DNA of 64,000 bases, taken from assembly GCA_018389105.1 (NCBI GenBank), contig JACATO010000049.1, forward strand, positions 992,001 to 1,056,000. Reading direction: 5' to 3'. Position 1 is the first letter of the stretch; every line of letters begins with the position of its first letter. Shown here piece after piece: positions 27,801 to 42,800 of the stretch. Below the pieces are notes generated by a model, which saw only the letters and a program-made list of their open reading frames with translations, made no database searches and was not told where the DNA came from. Made by a program: the position numbers and the translations under genes. Origin of the DNA: Nautilus pompilius (lineage: Eukaryota > Mollusca > Cephalopoda > Nautilida > Nautilidae).

Positions 27801-30800
27801 TCAAGTAATCACCTTAGTTGGCAGTTATGATCCTGTTTCTCTCATGGACAATACCTAATCCAGGTAGCATGTGCAGTATGATTGAGAGTGAACTGTGATA
27901 AGAGCCACACAGCTTCTGCCTAGGACATTTAAATATCGTTTTTACTGTAGCTGGAGTTGATAACCACAGGGGTCTTTGTTAATTACACTGCAATACTTAA
28001 TTAATCATGGGTGTCACAGAACCTATATTGTGGTTGTTTCTTCTTTTAAAAATTAAATATTGGGAGGGAGGACTGATCATTTTTTAGAATCTGTTTAGCT
28101 GAGGAATTAAGAGGTAGAAATGTAGCAGGCTGACCACTGTCCATTTACAGATAAATGCTTAGGCATAAATATTTTAAAAGTAGACATATGTTCAAGAAGC
28201 TTTGTATGGAATTATTTTGTGATTCAGAAAAATTCCATCAAAACTAAATGTGAGCTTTGCAATCAAGAAATCTCTTGAGGTGGAAAAGCTGCTAAGACCA
28301 TTATACAACTACAAAAATGATAAACCATTTGAAGGTGAAAAAATGTTGCTGAATTCAATTCATAAATGCTTCATCCAAAAGAAAAGACATGCTGCTGCTG
28401 CTGCAAAAAGTAAACTTGAAAAATTCAGGCCAGACTTCCTAAGGAATCCCTAAAGAAAAAAAATGTGGGACATTAGAGATCCTTGAGCCACATTCATACA
28501 CCAAAAAATATGAGAAATGGTACTGACTTATAACCCTCAATCACTTGTCTCCTAACTATAATATACCACATATAACTTTTTTAGTCAAACAGAGATACCA
28601 GATATCTACAATGCTGTTTTCCAAAAACTCCAAAAGTTACAACAAGCGAAAATGACAAGTATAGCATTGACAGCAAACATTTGTATAATTAGTACTTTTG
28701 GGATACCATTTCTTCATATGACTAATTTGGCTAACAACTGATTTTAAAAAGCATGGAGCCATCATAGATATGGTTCTATTTCCAGAATCACATACAGCCA
28801 ACAACATAAATGAGCAAATTTTGGCTGATTTGAAAAAAAATTTTAAGTACCACAGGATAAAGTCTTTTGGTCTTTATAGACAATGCTAATAACATGATTT
28901 CTGGACTTCTGAAAACCAGACTGCCACCACTATCTTGTTTTATCCATACTCTACAAATATGCATTAATGACGCCATGTTTAGCCAATGAACAATAAAGAA
29001 TATTTTTCATAGTAATCGAGAGATAGTTGGTCATTCTCACCTTTCTCCTGCTGCTTCACAAAAGCTAAGTAACTTTTAGGAACAATTGAAGTCTCCAAAC
29101 ATGGACTTCTACAGGATGTATCCACCTTCTGGAACAATTCATATAACATTCTAGAACATAATACTGAACAATGATGCCCAATTGTGCCATTTGCATTAGA
29201 CCATAATACTCAAAATCTAACTTTATATCTATCAATGGATCTTAGCTGAAAAACTTGTTTGGCTTTTAAAGCTATTTGAAGAGATGATAAAAATCACTAG
29301 TCAAAAGAATGCAACAACAACTGTAAAAATGCCATCAATTTTAGCTGTAGAACTCATTCTAGACAAGCTGTCACATGCTGTGGATCAGCTCAAAACAACT
29401 GTTCAAAGGTATAAGTATTTGGCAAATAAGAAATCCTGTATTTCTTCAAGATTAGATTCTTGCTTCAAATTGAAGTTAAGTTCAAAAGTAAAGACATGAA
29501 TACAAATAAAATAAGGCATTGGTTGATATAAGGTATTGAAAAAATATAAGACAGAAATTATTCAAAGCCTCTGGAGAAATGTATTCACAGACTCCAGTAC
29601 AAGTTTAATAATCCGATCATACCACAAACTTCAGCTGCTAAATGAATAGTGACAATTACCAGACTTTGGGACTGCTATGAAGGAATAATGACAGGAAAAA
29701 AGCAAGCTGATCCTCAAGAACTAAAAGAGAAAAAAAAACTGCTGTTACAGAGATATATTTTAACTTGCCTTTACTACACACGGATGGAGATTTTTTGTTA
29801 TGGTGGACAGGAAATACTCTCCACTTCAAAAGGCTAGAAAGTTTGCACAGATATATTTATGTGCACCTCCATCTTCCATAGACAATGGACAAAAGAGTTA
29901 ATAAACTACCTCAATTCAGAAAATTATGAAAAAGTTTATGTTTCTGCATTATAATTTAAGAACTCTCGACTTTAAATACTAGGTTATACTTTTGACAAAT
30001 TTTAATAATCGTCATCATTGTTAAATCTGTGTTTTTACATCAGTATTACTTTCAATACATATTAATTTGAATTTGGAAATGGCTGTTGATTATTTTAACA
30101 TAGAAATCTTTAAGTTTTTGCTTTAAAGTAGAAAAATTTCATTTTATTTTTGACAGCCTTTAGAAATTTCAAAGATGTGTTGAATTTTTAAATTGTTTTT
30201 TAGACCACTATTTTGTTTTGGCTTTTATCTGGCTATGTGTAGGGGCGTTGACTGGTTTGGAAAGGGGGCTTTGAAAGGTAACATATTCCCAAATAAGAGT
30301 TTGTCCTTCCCAATTTTCACTAAAATATATATATATATGTGTGGAGGAAGTGGTGATTGAATGGGACTTACTGACTCCCCTCCCTCTCAAGCTAGATTGA
30401 TGCCTTTGGCTATATGTTAATCTGGATAAATTTATTTGTTGATAAAACACAGTGTAATATGGAAAACAAAGAGAGGAGCAATATTCCAGTTGTTTATGAC
30501 TTTAAAAAAGTAAGTTTTCCATTTACTGTTATGAAGCCTGATAATCATCTCATTGCCGATTAATTGGCACATCCTTAGTCCCATTATATGCTACCATTTT
30601 TACCTAATAAAAAAAAAAAAGCAAAAATATATTTTAAATAAAATACTGTAATATTCACCCCATGGATTGTGTTCCTTCATTGTTCTTATTGTTACTAATA
30701 TGATTTTACAAAAAAGAGGATAAATGTGGAAAACCAATATGGTTGCTTCACTTTTTACATTCAGAGGATTTTGTGAATGTACACCTGAGTTAGAACCAAG

Positions 30801-33800
30801 TACTTGCTGCCTTGATGTTTTTATCGTATTACCAAATTATTCAGAAAAATGCCAAAATCAGCAGCTGACACCTGTCCAACTATTCAGTTTAAACTGGCTC
30901 TCCTTTGTAATTTTTTTTTTCTAGAAGGGTAGCTTGTGCTTTATAAAATGAAATAGTATAAACTTCTTGCCAGTATTAATGATTCAGTGTAAGAACAAAA
31001 AACTAACAATTTTCTGGTGATCAAGAACTATGGAATAAAATTTAAATTTTGTTGGTACAGAGTCCCTATTTATTTATTTTAAAATGCAAATTTATTTTTT
31101 GTTACAACTATGGGGGTAGCTAGATAAATCATTTCTGTCAATAGCTTTAGAATCTGGTAAAATCATACTTTCTATTTCAATAAAGCTTTAGTCATTAAAC
31201 TAATGAGTTTTTAATTGTAAGACTGGTTCACATGCAGTTGTTTTAATTTTTAGTATCTGAGAAGAAAAACAAAGGAATCTTTTATGTATACAATGTTTTC
31301 TTATTTTTTCTTCAGAAAACCAATGATGTGTATCAGTACCTGTCTGGTGCAGCAATCACACCACAGTCAAAATTTCTTCAGCTGGGAGAACCAGATGTGC
31401 TTGCGGAGTATAAGCTGGTCATTCATTTTATGCGGCATGCTTTGGCAGCATATGGCTGGCCAGCTTACATGATGATCAATACAGCCACAGGCCTCTGTCA
31501 TTTGTTACCTTACCTTTCGTAAGTACAGCCAATAATAACTTCTGCTACCTTCTTTCTACCTATAACAATCCCTATGTTTTTTTTCTCCACTGTCGTCTCA
31601 GTGAACAGTTAAAATTTTTGCTAATGTGGGCCTATAAATGCATTTCTTCTAGTAAGTAGCTAAAAAATCCTTCAGCTCACTTGATATATTAGAATTTTTT
31701 TGTCTAACCTTATTTAAAAAATGCATGTTTGTAAGTATTAAGAAGATCCTAATGAATTTATTAACAAACCTTTAATTAAAGTCATCTGTCTCCTTTAAGA
31801 AAAAAATGAATTCCATTCAGATAAAATGTTTACTTCCTTTGATTCCAGGCTAACTAACAGTTGATGAGAAGACCGACATATAGTCAGTCACTTGTAGTGT
31901 ATATAAGGTTAAAGAGTACACTGACTTCAATCATGTTATTTGTCTGTTAAATGGAACAGGCGTTTAAATGAAAGGCTACTTTTTAAAAAAAATTATCAAA
32001 ATTTTAAATTAAAATTCCCATTTAAAGTGTCCATTGTGCTATACACAAATTTAATTCATCACTATGGAGCAGTAAACCCTGGGTATTTTAAGCATTGCTA
32101 TATTTCAACAGTACACGCACATTTACTCTGTAAGATGGCTAAGTTTGCAAAAGTTGTAAATGTCATTGTACATAACCAGCACTTGGTATTAGAACGTAAA
32201 GCCAGACTGGGTGCCACTGCTAGGGGCTAGAGGTCACATGATGGCACTCTTGCAGTCTCTAGTCTGGTTTAGTACATGTCATCGATTACAGCATTATTAA
32301 ATCAAAGGTTATTCTCACAAAATGCTTTTGTTGGATTTAAAAGACAATCCAGGACGGTTTGCCTGAAGCTTCAAGAGTTCATATGGTGCTGGTAAATAGA
32401 GCAGCAGAGGAGAGTTCTAAATCCGCCATTGATTACAGTATCCAAGCCAACTGATATGAACAGAATGAATGTGAAGCACCAGAGGAATGGCAGTGCAAGA
32501 AAGTGTACATGAACAGAAACAAAAAGAAAATGTTGCAAAATAAATGGATGACTATGTATGTAAAATCATAAACAATCTGGAACTCAGATTCGATAACAGA
32601 AATCAACTTCTACAGAATTTCTATGTTTGTTCCAGAAAATATAGAAATGGCTAGGAAACTGGGTACAGTGCAGTTTAAAATATTTTAGTGTAACTGAAGT
32701 TTAGATGCTGTATTGATAAAAACAGTTTGATCAGTACAAGAGGTCATTTAGAGGTTGCAAGATATGTTGACATATCTGAATGTACAAGCATTTTTTAGTA
32801 AATCTGTTGGATGTGCCACTGAAAATTATTTTGACCTTCCTTGTGTCAAGAGTAGAATATGAAAGAGGGTTTTCAATTCATAATCATACTGTATCAAAAT
32901 TTACTTCTTTTAAATGTTTTTAATTTTAGTTTTCTTTCCAGAAAAATTGAATGAATGGAAGTATCAACATATAATTTATTGTTGTTCATCTTTTATGACC
33001 ATGATTTGTTATATAACAGGTAATAAATTTTTTAGCTATTTAAGTTAACTTTTATTGTAAATTTTGTGTTAAGAAGAGGATTTCTTTTTCATTGTGATGA
33101 GCTGACAAACTGTTTGGAATAAAAAAAGGTACTTATTCATGCTGTCATATCATCTAACTGATAGACCACAAATTAAACCAAACTGTTAACCAAAGTCTTG
33201 TCATGGTCATTAGTCAGGATAGGTCTTCTTCCATTATCTAACTTTTTTGATATCATCAACTATTAGATTTTGTGACTCTTTGTGATATTATCCCTCTAAC
33301 AATTAACAAAAAATATCTTTCTTCTTCAGAAACCTTAACTAAAGAAAACCCAGAAATAAATTCTATACAGAAATGATTTGTACAGTGCATTGTAGGAAAA
33401 ATGATGGCCACCTGCAAATCCTTTAAATTAGTCGTCATTCATATGGCAGTAATTTTAATTTTCAGGTGTTGCTGCCTAAAGCCTTGTTGCCACAAACGAC
33501 GACACAACTACACGACTATTGTAGATGATAACTGTTGTGAGTGTAATTTCGCTGCCCTACAGAAACTAAACAAGCTCCCAGATTCTGATATCATCTACGT
33601 CACCTACCAGGTGGATGTGAGTAGTGCAGGTGTTTCTTGGTCAGATGGCAGACTTGATTGTAGCTAGATAATTTCAAACTAAAGTGTTGGAGAAGGTTGA
33701 CATGATTTTTGTTGAAAAATTGTCAAAAAACAGAAAATATTGGTAGAGGCAAAACCAGACAAATTAATTATCAATTAAAAAAAAAACAAATATACATTTG

Positions 33801-36800
33801 ACCCCTGCGAAATCGTGGTTCGGTATTCGCAGCCCCGGTTATTCGCGGAATTTTCCTTAGAACCTAATTAATAATTGTTCGTGGAAACCCCCGCATATTC
33901 GCGGAATCACATATATCTTCCGCAATTTTTTTATGGCTTTTTTCGTGGCAATATATATTTTTTCACACTTTTTAACGCTAAATTATTAATAACAATATAA
34001 TTTACTAATTTTGTAATATAAATACTAACGTAAATTCAGCAAAATATGAATATAAAATAAACGCTATTGGCTGGAGGTTTGAAAGTAGCCAATCCGAGAG
34101 CGTCATTCATTTCTCCTCGCTGCTGCCCACGAGGCGCTGTCTCAGGCAGATGCAGCCCAGCATCATCCCAGTTTACCACGTGTAGCTATCTCGAGTGTTT
34201 CGCTGAGTGTTTCTCTGAGTGTTGTATTTTTTATTAAATTATTATTATATATTTACTTATATTTTTTTTATATTTTGACGTTTAAACGCATTTATGGACA
34301 TTTTTATGGACCACGTCCAATATTCTTGGTTTTTCACTCTTCACGGGTGCTCTAGGAACGTAACCCCTGCGAATACCGGGGGACAACTGTATATATAAGG
34401 ATGCTTCATGTTAGTTGTCCCTATGTTATTCATGATCATTTCATCAAGATGGTGCTCCTCTGCATTATGCTAGAGTTAGATAAAACATTTGATGTTGGTG
34501 CATTGAGTGGCCAGCTAGGGCCCCAGACCAATGGATTTCTGTCTTGTGGATTATCAAGATTATACAAACATAAAAGATGAGCTTCTCCAAACTGATGATC
34601 ATGTCAAAAATTTGCCATTCTGTTTGGGAAAGGGTATTTTTGTGAATGCAGAAAAAAGGACACCAGAGTGAGTCCCTTCTTTGACCCCCACTAGTTTGTA
34701 ATTGAAAATATGATTGGGGTAACTAATTTATGAAACACTTAAACAAAAATTATTTACTGCTGATCCAATAACAGAATTCATCTTAAAGAAAAACATGCTG
34801 CATAAAATGCACATGTACAGATCTCCAGATGGAAAACCACAACATTTCATCTGTCATTGTTTCTCATTTATGGCTACATATTTTAGAATCAGTTTCTTAT
34901 TTAGAGTTTAGTTAATAGAATCAATTTTAAACCATTTTAGATGATAATTTTTAATAGTTGCTTGACATTGGCTACATTCTAGTATTTAAGTTGTCACATG
35001 ATGTTTGTGACAATAATTTATGCTAACATTAATTTGCATTATTTTCCATATATGGTTAATCTCTATCATCACCAATGGAATACTAAACAACATAGCAGTT
35101 TAAAAGTTGTCATTTAATTAATTATGTGGTATACACTTCCTTACTTTACCTATCGAAAATATGAGATGGTTGTCTTTTTGACCTCATTAAAGGTTTTCAT
35201 AAACAAATCTGTAGTATTTACTACCACCTGATTAAACTGATGATATAACTGCATTTTTTTTTTCCAGATTGGTAAAACACCATTTTATGTTGCTGTAGAT
35301 CACAAATACAAAAAGATTGTAATGTGTGTGAGAGGAACATTATCACTCCAGGTGACGTCTATTTTGCTGTTTACTTGAAGTTTATCAGAAAGGAATTCTT
35401 ATTACTAATATTCATTCTCTGGTCAACAGAATAAATTAGCAGACCCTGCTTATGTTAAATTTTATTGATAAATATTACCTTTCTTTGGATAGAAATAAAA
35501 TTTTAAAATAAAATTGTTATAAGCCATTAATTTTGAAAATACCACCAGGAATTCTTAAGAAAAGTTGTTCTCCTTTCAAATTTGTTAGGTATTTGTCATG
35601 TCATGATATGGTTATGTGGCTTTATAACTATTCATGTGTTATGGTACTGATAAGATACTTTTGCAGGTCATAATGTAAGGCAGAATCAAGATGTTTTTGT
35701 TTTCTCATTATGCTTGTGATCTGGAGATGTTTTTCCTCACCCATAGGATGTGTTGACAGATCTGAAGGCTGAGTCTTGTGTTCTTCCTCTTAACCCACCC
35801 ATAGAAGACTGGCTTGGACATGAGGTAGAAAACCTTTCATCTGTTTGAGTTTTTATTATTTTGTGATCATGAAAATGTCTCATTAATTTTAGGTAACATA
35901 CCATTCATAATTGAGTCAGTAAAAGACTGCTTTAATACATGGTCCTTTTCCTGTTAAATGCATTTTATTATATACATGGGTGGCCAAAATTATTGCACTA
36001 CCCGAAGTTTTTAACTAAATACTGAGTGTTCATTGTGTTACAGCATAATGTACCTTAATGTATTCATTGAGTTTGTGTTGCAAAACAACTACAGAGTAAT
36101 AAAGAAGCATACTTTAAAGAATATTATTTTAATGAAATAAGTATATAATAAATGATAAATCAAAAGTATTTCAAGTGATGCCATAATTTTGGCCTTTCTT
36201 GTATATTGTAAATACTGTATGGTTATAAATCAGTGGTTCTTAACCTGGGTTCAATCGAACCCTAGGGGTTCGGTGAGTCGGTCTCAGGGGTTCGGCAGAG
36301 CCTCCGCCGCGGAGGTCCGGACACACCTGAATTATCGTGTAAATTCGTGATGACACGCCCCACTTGGCCATCACTGGCTGCAGATGATCATACTACACTG
36401 CTTGGCCAATCAGTGCTGCGGGGAATTAAGTGCGCTCAGTAGTCAACGTGTGACTGTCGTGGTAGTACGTCGTGTGATTTCTTTGTTAATATTTTAATCC
36501 ATACTAACTATGTCGGGCAAAAGAAGAAAGTGGTCGGACGAATATGTACAACATAGATTCAATTGTATCACGGAACGTGATGGGAGTGAGCGTCCTATCT
36601 GCATGATTTGCAACGCCAAGTTGAGCAACTCTAGTCTCGCACCTGCAAAACTAAAGGAACACTTCTTGAAGCTGCATGGAGACGGGGAATACAAGAACAC
36701 AACACTTGCTGAATTCAAGGTGAAGAGAGCCAGATTCGATGAAAGGGCCACTCTGCCTGCTCTTGGATTTGTACCCGTTAACAAACCGATCCTCACAGCA

Positions 36801-39800
36801 TCGTACGAAGTTGCTTACCTGATCGCAAAGCAGGGCAAGCCACACACCATTGGTGAAACACTCGTGAAACCAGCTGCGTTAAAGATGGCGAATCTGATAC
36901 TCGGAACAGCGGCCGAAGGTAAATTATCCCAAATTCCTCTTTCAAATGACACCGTCAGCGACAGAATAGAAGACATGAGTAAAGACATCTTGGCTCAAGT
37001 AGTCGCAGATCTGATTTAAGCCCGGCAAAAATTCAGCCTTCAACTCGACGAGACCACAGACGTTTCTAATCTAAGCCAGCTTGCTGTTTTTGTGCGCTAT
37101 GTGAAAGACGACATGATAAAAGAAGATTTTTTATTTTGTAAGCCTCTTACAACAACAACTAAGACAGCCGATGTGAAGAAGCTTGTGGATGACTTCTTCA
37201 GAGACAACAATCTTTCATGGGATATGGTTTCTGCAGTTTGTACGGACGGAGCTCCAGTCATGCTGGGAAGAAAGTCTGGTTTTGGTGCACTAGTAAAGGC
37301 CGATGCACCACACATCATTGTGACGCATTGTATTCTGCACAGGCATGCATTGGCAACAAAAACCTTGCCTCCAAAAATGGCAGAAGTATTAAAAACTGTG
37401 GTGGAATGTGTGAACTATGTGTGAAAAAGTGCTCTGAGGCACCGCATCTTCAGTAAGCTGTGTAAAAAAATGGGCTCTGAATTCGAGGTACTTCTGTACC
37501 ATTCTAATGTTCGGTGGTTATCCTGGGGACAGGTGCTGAATCGTGTTTTTGCCATGCGTGTGGAATTAGCCCTGTTTTTGCAAGAGCACCAACACTGTCA
37601 TGCAGATTGCTTCAAAAATCCTGAGTTCATTCTCATTTTAGCGTACATGGCTGATATATTCGCAGCTCTCAATCATCTCAATCAGCAGATGCAGGGTGGT
37701 GGAGTCAATATCATGGAAGCGGAAGAACACCTGAAGGCTTTTTAAAAAAAGCTACCGTTATGGAAACGACGAACGGAGAACAATAACTTCGCAAACTTCC
37801 CCCTTCTGGACAACTGTGTAAGTAAGATCGAAGATGTGTCTGGAATCGGAGATTTTCTGTATCCATGGAACTGAAGCAAACAATTGCCACGCACTTAGAT
37901 GAGCTTGCAAAATCTCTCGACGGATATTTCCCTAAGAGAGTCATATCCAGCATGGGTGAGACAGCCGTTCACGTTTGCTGTTGAGACAGCAGATGTCAAT
38001 GATGAATACCTCGACGAAATCATTGAAATTTCAGCAGAGCCAGGTTCAACAGCAACTCTTCAGAACAACAACGCTCTCAACGTTTTGGTGTCGACAAATG
38101 GAGAAGTATCCAGTTATTGCTAAGAAAGCCCTGGATTTTTTTATACCATTTGTTACAACATATCTTTGCGAGCAATCCTTTTCGAGGATGCTGGACATAA
38201 AAACGAAAGAAAAGGAACAGACTTTGCTGTGAAAATGACATGAGAGTGGCACTTGCCAAGGTGAAGCCATGCATATCTGAACTGGTCTCTCAAAGGCAAC
38301 AGCAGAAGTCACACTGATTTGCAGGTATGTAATTTGTTGTGAGTTTATGCATTGTGTTGGTTTTGTTCTTTGACACCCGGTGATGTTCATGCACGGCTCA
38401 TTTTGTGCACCAGTAAAAAAACTATCTCGTTTGAATTTGAAAAAAATCATATTTTATTTTTCACTAAAGAGGGTTCGGTGAATGCGCATATGAAACTGGT
38501 GGGGTTCGGTACCTCCAACAAGGTTAAGAACCACTGTTATAAATTATGGAAATGCCTCATATTTGGCTCATTATAAACAAAGCTACTTCTGTTAGTTAAA
38601 ATATGTTAAAATAACAATTTTATTTGATGCAACTACCTTTTCTGAAATACAATATATTTATTTTATTCATTTTAAAAGATGTGATATTGTTCTGGAATAT
38701 TCTTTATTAATTGTTTTAAACAGTTTTTTTCTTCATAGATCTTAAAAACTGTAGCACATATATGATAATATCTGCATGGCAATCCTTGTCATGAGTACAT
38801 CACTTACTCTGATGTATCCAGTAAACACAAGCACAAATCCAACAACACCTTTGTTACAGCTATTTCCAAATATTTACTTTACTATGCAATGCATGTTGAC
38901 CAGGAGATTAAATTTGTGCCATCACTTAGTGTTTTGTCATTTTTCTGCTATTTCAAAAGAATAATTTTCACCAATATAATTATTATTATTATTATTCACT
39001 TACCAATTTTGTCTGTGATCTTATCAAAATGTACTAATATTTTACAGTAGGTGTAAGAAACATCTTTCTGCAATCATTCATGCAGTTAATGTAATAATAA
39101 TATAATAATAATAATAAATAATAATGGGAATGCGTCTGAGAGTAAAAATTCATGGAAGTAAATTTTAAACAAAAGGTTCTGCTTTTTGAGATGCTAATTG
39201 TGATTGTAGTCAAGGACAAATATCATTCTGGTTGTAAATCTGTTGCTCTTTCTAGTGTTTAGAATAGTAATATATAAAATAGAATTTTAAAAATAATTAA
39301 ACATTAAGGAAAAGGACAGTAAGCCAATAAGTTATCACTTGTGTAAAGGCATCCAAGAACTCCAAATGTCTGAAAATTACCTACAGGAGTTATAAGCAAA
39401 AAAATGTTTAAAAAAGAAGAAAATTACATTATAACAAATTTTTATTCTAGGTTGCTCACATTATGATAGTGCAATATTATTTTTATTTAAAGTTAAATAT
39501 AGTTAAAAAAATAATCAAAGTTTTTATACAGCTGAATCTGAATAAAAGATTCCATGATCTGTAAGAGCATTCTGTTTATTGTGTATACATGCCATGGGAC
39601 ATATCAGGTAATTTTATTTGCAAAAGTTATAGCATTTCTCAGAATACACTTACTGCAATACACCATAGAAACAGGTTGAAAATAATTCAATAGGGGTCAA
39701 TAGCTTTTGTATCTCTGATTCTTTGTGATGTATAACTCTGTAAATTTAGAAAATGTTACAAAATTAGTTTTTATTTCATATCCTCTCCATCTTTTTTTAA

Positions 39801-42800
39801 GGGTATGGTTGATGCTGCTGCTTACATCTATAAAAAGCTAAAAAATGAAGAGATTCTTACCAAAGCATTTAGTAACAACCCTGTAAGTACATCAGCCTTT
39901 GCTGTGAAATGTAAATTTCCATCTCTTGTTGTATTGTCTGTGAAGTACAGAAATTAATGCAACTGCACATTTAAAAGAGAGACTGGTAATTGTGTGCACA
40001 TATACATTTATTGCCTAGCACAGTGGTTCCCAACCTTTTTGGACTCATGGACCTTTTTATAATACTCAAAAGACCTGTGGCCCCATGCTACACTTCCATA
40101 ATTAAAAATAAAATCAAAGAATAAATTTAGCAAAAAAATCACATAAGAGTTTTATTTGAATATATTGACAGTTTTGAGAGAAATTCACCAGGAATAAACA
40201 TTTTACACTCATCCTTCAACATTTCTCTCTTTCTCAGAATTTAGTGACCTAATGTGATGCTTGTTGTTGCATCTGGACAGCCAGCTTGGAAATTTGTGGC
40301 TGTGTATTTGCCAAAGTCCAACCTCATGTCATCCTCAACATTCAGCCTGTTCCTTGCCTTTGTTTTGATGTGAACAAGAGTTGAAAATCCAGTCTTGCAG
40401 AGATAGGTGGAGGCAAATGGAAGCAGAACTCGGAAGGCAAGCATGGCGACATTGGAATATGACTGATACATAGCACACCAGAACTGACTCAACGATTTAT
40501 CATAAAACAGGTCACATGCTGGGGAATCATTCTGCAGATCCAAGAATTCATCCTGGACTTCATCAGGAGTACTGGCTACATCCAGGGAAGCAGAGAATGG
40601 ATTTACTACCAGAGTAGCAGCTTCTCCTGTGAGCTCAGGGAAGTACCGCTGAAATTCCTTTTCAAGGGATTCAAGGTGCCCAGTAATCTCCTTCAGGATC
40701 TCATCTAGTTCACCTTCAGATTCCCCTACCACATTGCAGAGTTTTTCAAACATGGCAATGTTTCCATGATTTACTTTCCAATGCCAGTTTTGCAGTTTGG
40801 ATACAAATCCCTGCAGATTGTCTTGAAATTAGATAATGTGTGTTTCCCTTCCCTGAAGTTTCAGGTTCAGCTTATTCAGCTGGTCAAAAATGTCTGCTAA
40901 GTAAGTAAATCTTTTCATCCAAGCTTCATCATTAAAGTAAGCCATGAGGTCATGTTTCTCTTGCACTTCCAGAGACAACCTGATTTCATCTTTCAGCTCA
41001 AGGACACGATTGACAACATTTCCTTTTGACAACCAGCGTACACAGTGTAGAAGCGAAGAACCTCATGGTAAGAATTCATGTCTTTGCAGAGTTCTTTGAA
41101 CAGACGGATGTTGAGGGCCCCAGCTTTGATGTAATTCACAATTTTGATCAGAGAATCAAGTACCTCCTGCAAAGGGGCTGGAAGAGTCTTACTGGCAACA
41201 GCATATCAGTGAATCATGCAGTGAACACCCTTTGATTGGGGAGTAAGTTCTTTCACTTTCTTTTGGAAACCTGACTTCGACCCTAGCATAGCTGATGCTC
41301 CATCTGTACAAACTCCACTGCAGTCCTTCAGTCACAAAAAAGGTACTTATCTTCTCCATAATATCATCAGCTTTTGTAATGGTTTCAAGTGCACTACAAA
41401 ACAGGAACTCTTCTTGATGTCATCTGAATGAATATACTTCACGAAGACAAGCAACTGAGAACATGAACTCACGTCCGTTGATTCATCAACTTGAAAAGAG
41501 AACAATGGAGAAACATTGATTTCATCAAAACCTGCTCTTTCACGTCTATGGACATATCTAAACCTGCCTCTGAATAGTGTTATTGGACAGAGATATTTGT
41601 TGCATCTTTTTTCTCGCTGACTTCCCCAAGAATTAACTTCACCATCTTCAACATACAGTTTGATGAGCGTTCTCCAATCGTGTGGGGCATTTTTGTTTGG
41701 CAATTTCCAGTGCGACTTCACATGATGTCTGCACTACTTCTGTGCTCTGTTGCCGAAAACTTCCTATAGGATCAAGCCTCTGAAATCTGAGACCAGTTTC
41801 GTGGCACCGAAAGAACTCCAAATCCTTTTTAGCATGTTCTGGATGCTTGTCTCTAAGCGACGTTTGAGTTTTGAAGGTTTCAGAAATTCATCACTGGACC
41901 AAACCATTGCACAAAAACATTGTGGCTTCTCATGCCATTGCTAATCAAGGCGATGAAGCCAAGTTTCAGATAGTCTTCTGAATATTTACGCTTTTTCGCC
42001 ATGGGTATGGATTTCTGAAAATATAAATAAAGATTAGACAAGATCCAATTTTATACCAAAATAAAAAAATATGAGATTATGAACTTAAAGTAAAAAAAGA
42101 ATGAACTGAAAAAAAGGTGAGCTTGAAGTTAAAAGGGAATAAAAGTGAAAAAGTACAAACTTGAAATGCAAGGAAAAGAACTTAAAATGAAAAGAGTTAA
42201 CTAAAAGAAAGGGCAAACATAAAATAATATATATGTACATAGACTTCATTTCATCCAAATTTTAATGTTAATTTTACAAAACCAGTTATTGAAAAGTGAT
42301 TCTCACTTTCAACGCTTTTCATGCTCATTATTTGTTCTAATATTTCTAATTACACTGAAAATTCCATCAGCACTAGTGCCAGATTTTAAAATTAATTTAT
42401 ACTTTTTAATATTATATTATAATCATATTACAATTATGTTTAAATAATAATTTAATTATTTAAAATAATTTGAATTCTTTTAAGTTGTTTCAACTTTGGC
42501 ATAGTAAGCATGGTAGGGTGGCACCCCTTCTCACCCCCCTCCATAAAAAATTTGCAACCAATTTCATTGAGAGGAGGGGATTGATGCCAAAGCGTACAAT
42601 TGTGAGTAAGGGTGGATTTTTTTAAAAACTTTTTGCATACGTACTAAATGGACAGCCCCTAAGCTTTGTCTATCTTTAGACTAAAAAAAGAAAGAATAAA
42701 TTTAATTTATACTAAATAAAGCTAAAAATTAAAGCATGAAGGACCATTAAAGCAAAATTGAAATTTAAAACTACAAATAAAAAGTTGAATCAATACAAAT

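Noticed and set aside
32340-32890. Decayed coding-like stretch in the intron before exon 7
   Set aside because: No diagnostic motif or ends, so no family could be assigned; only mentioned with the intron.
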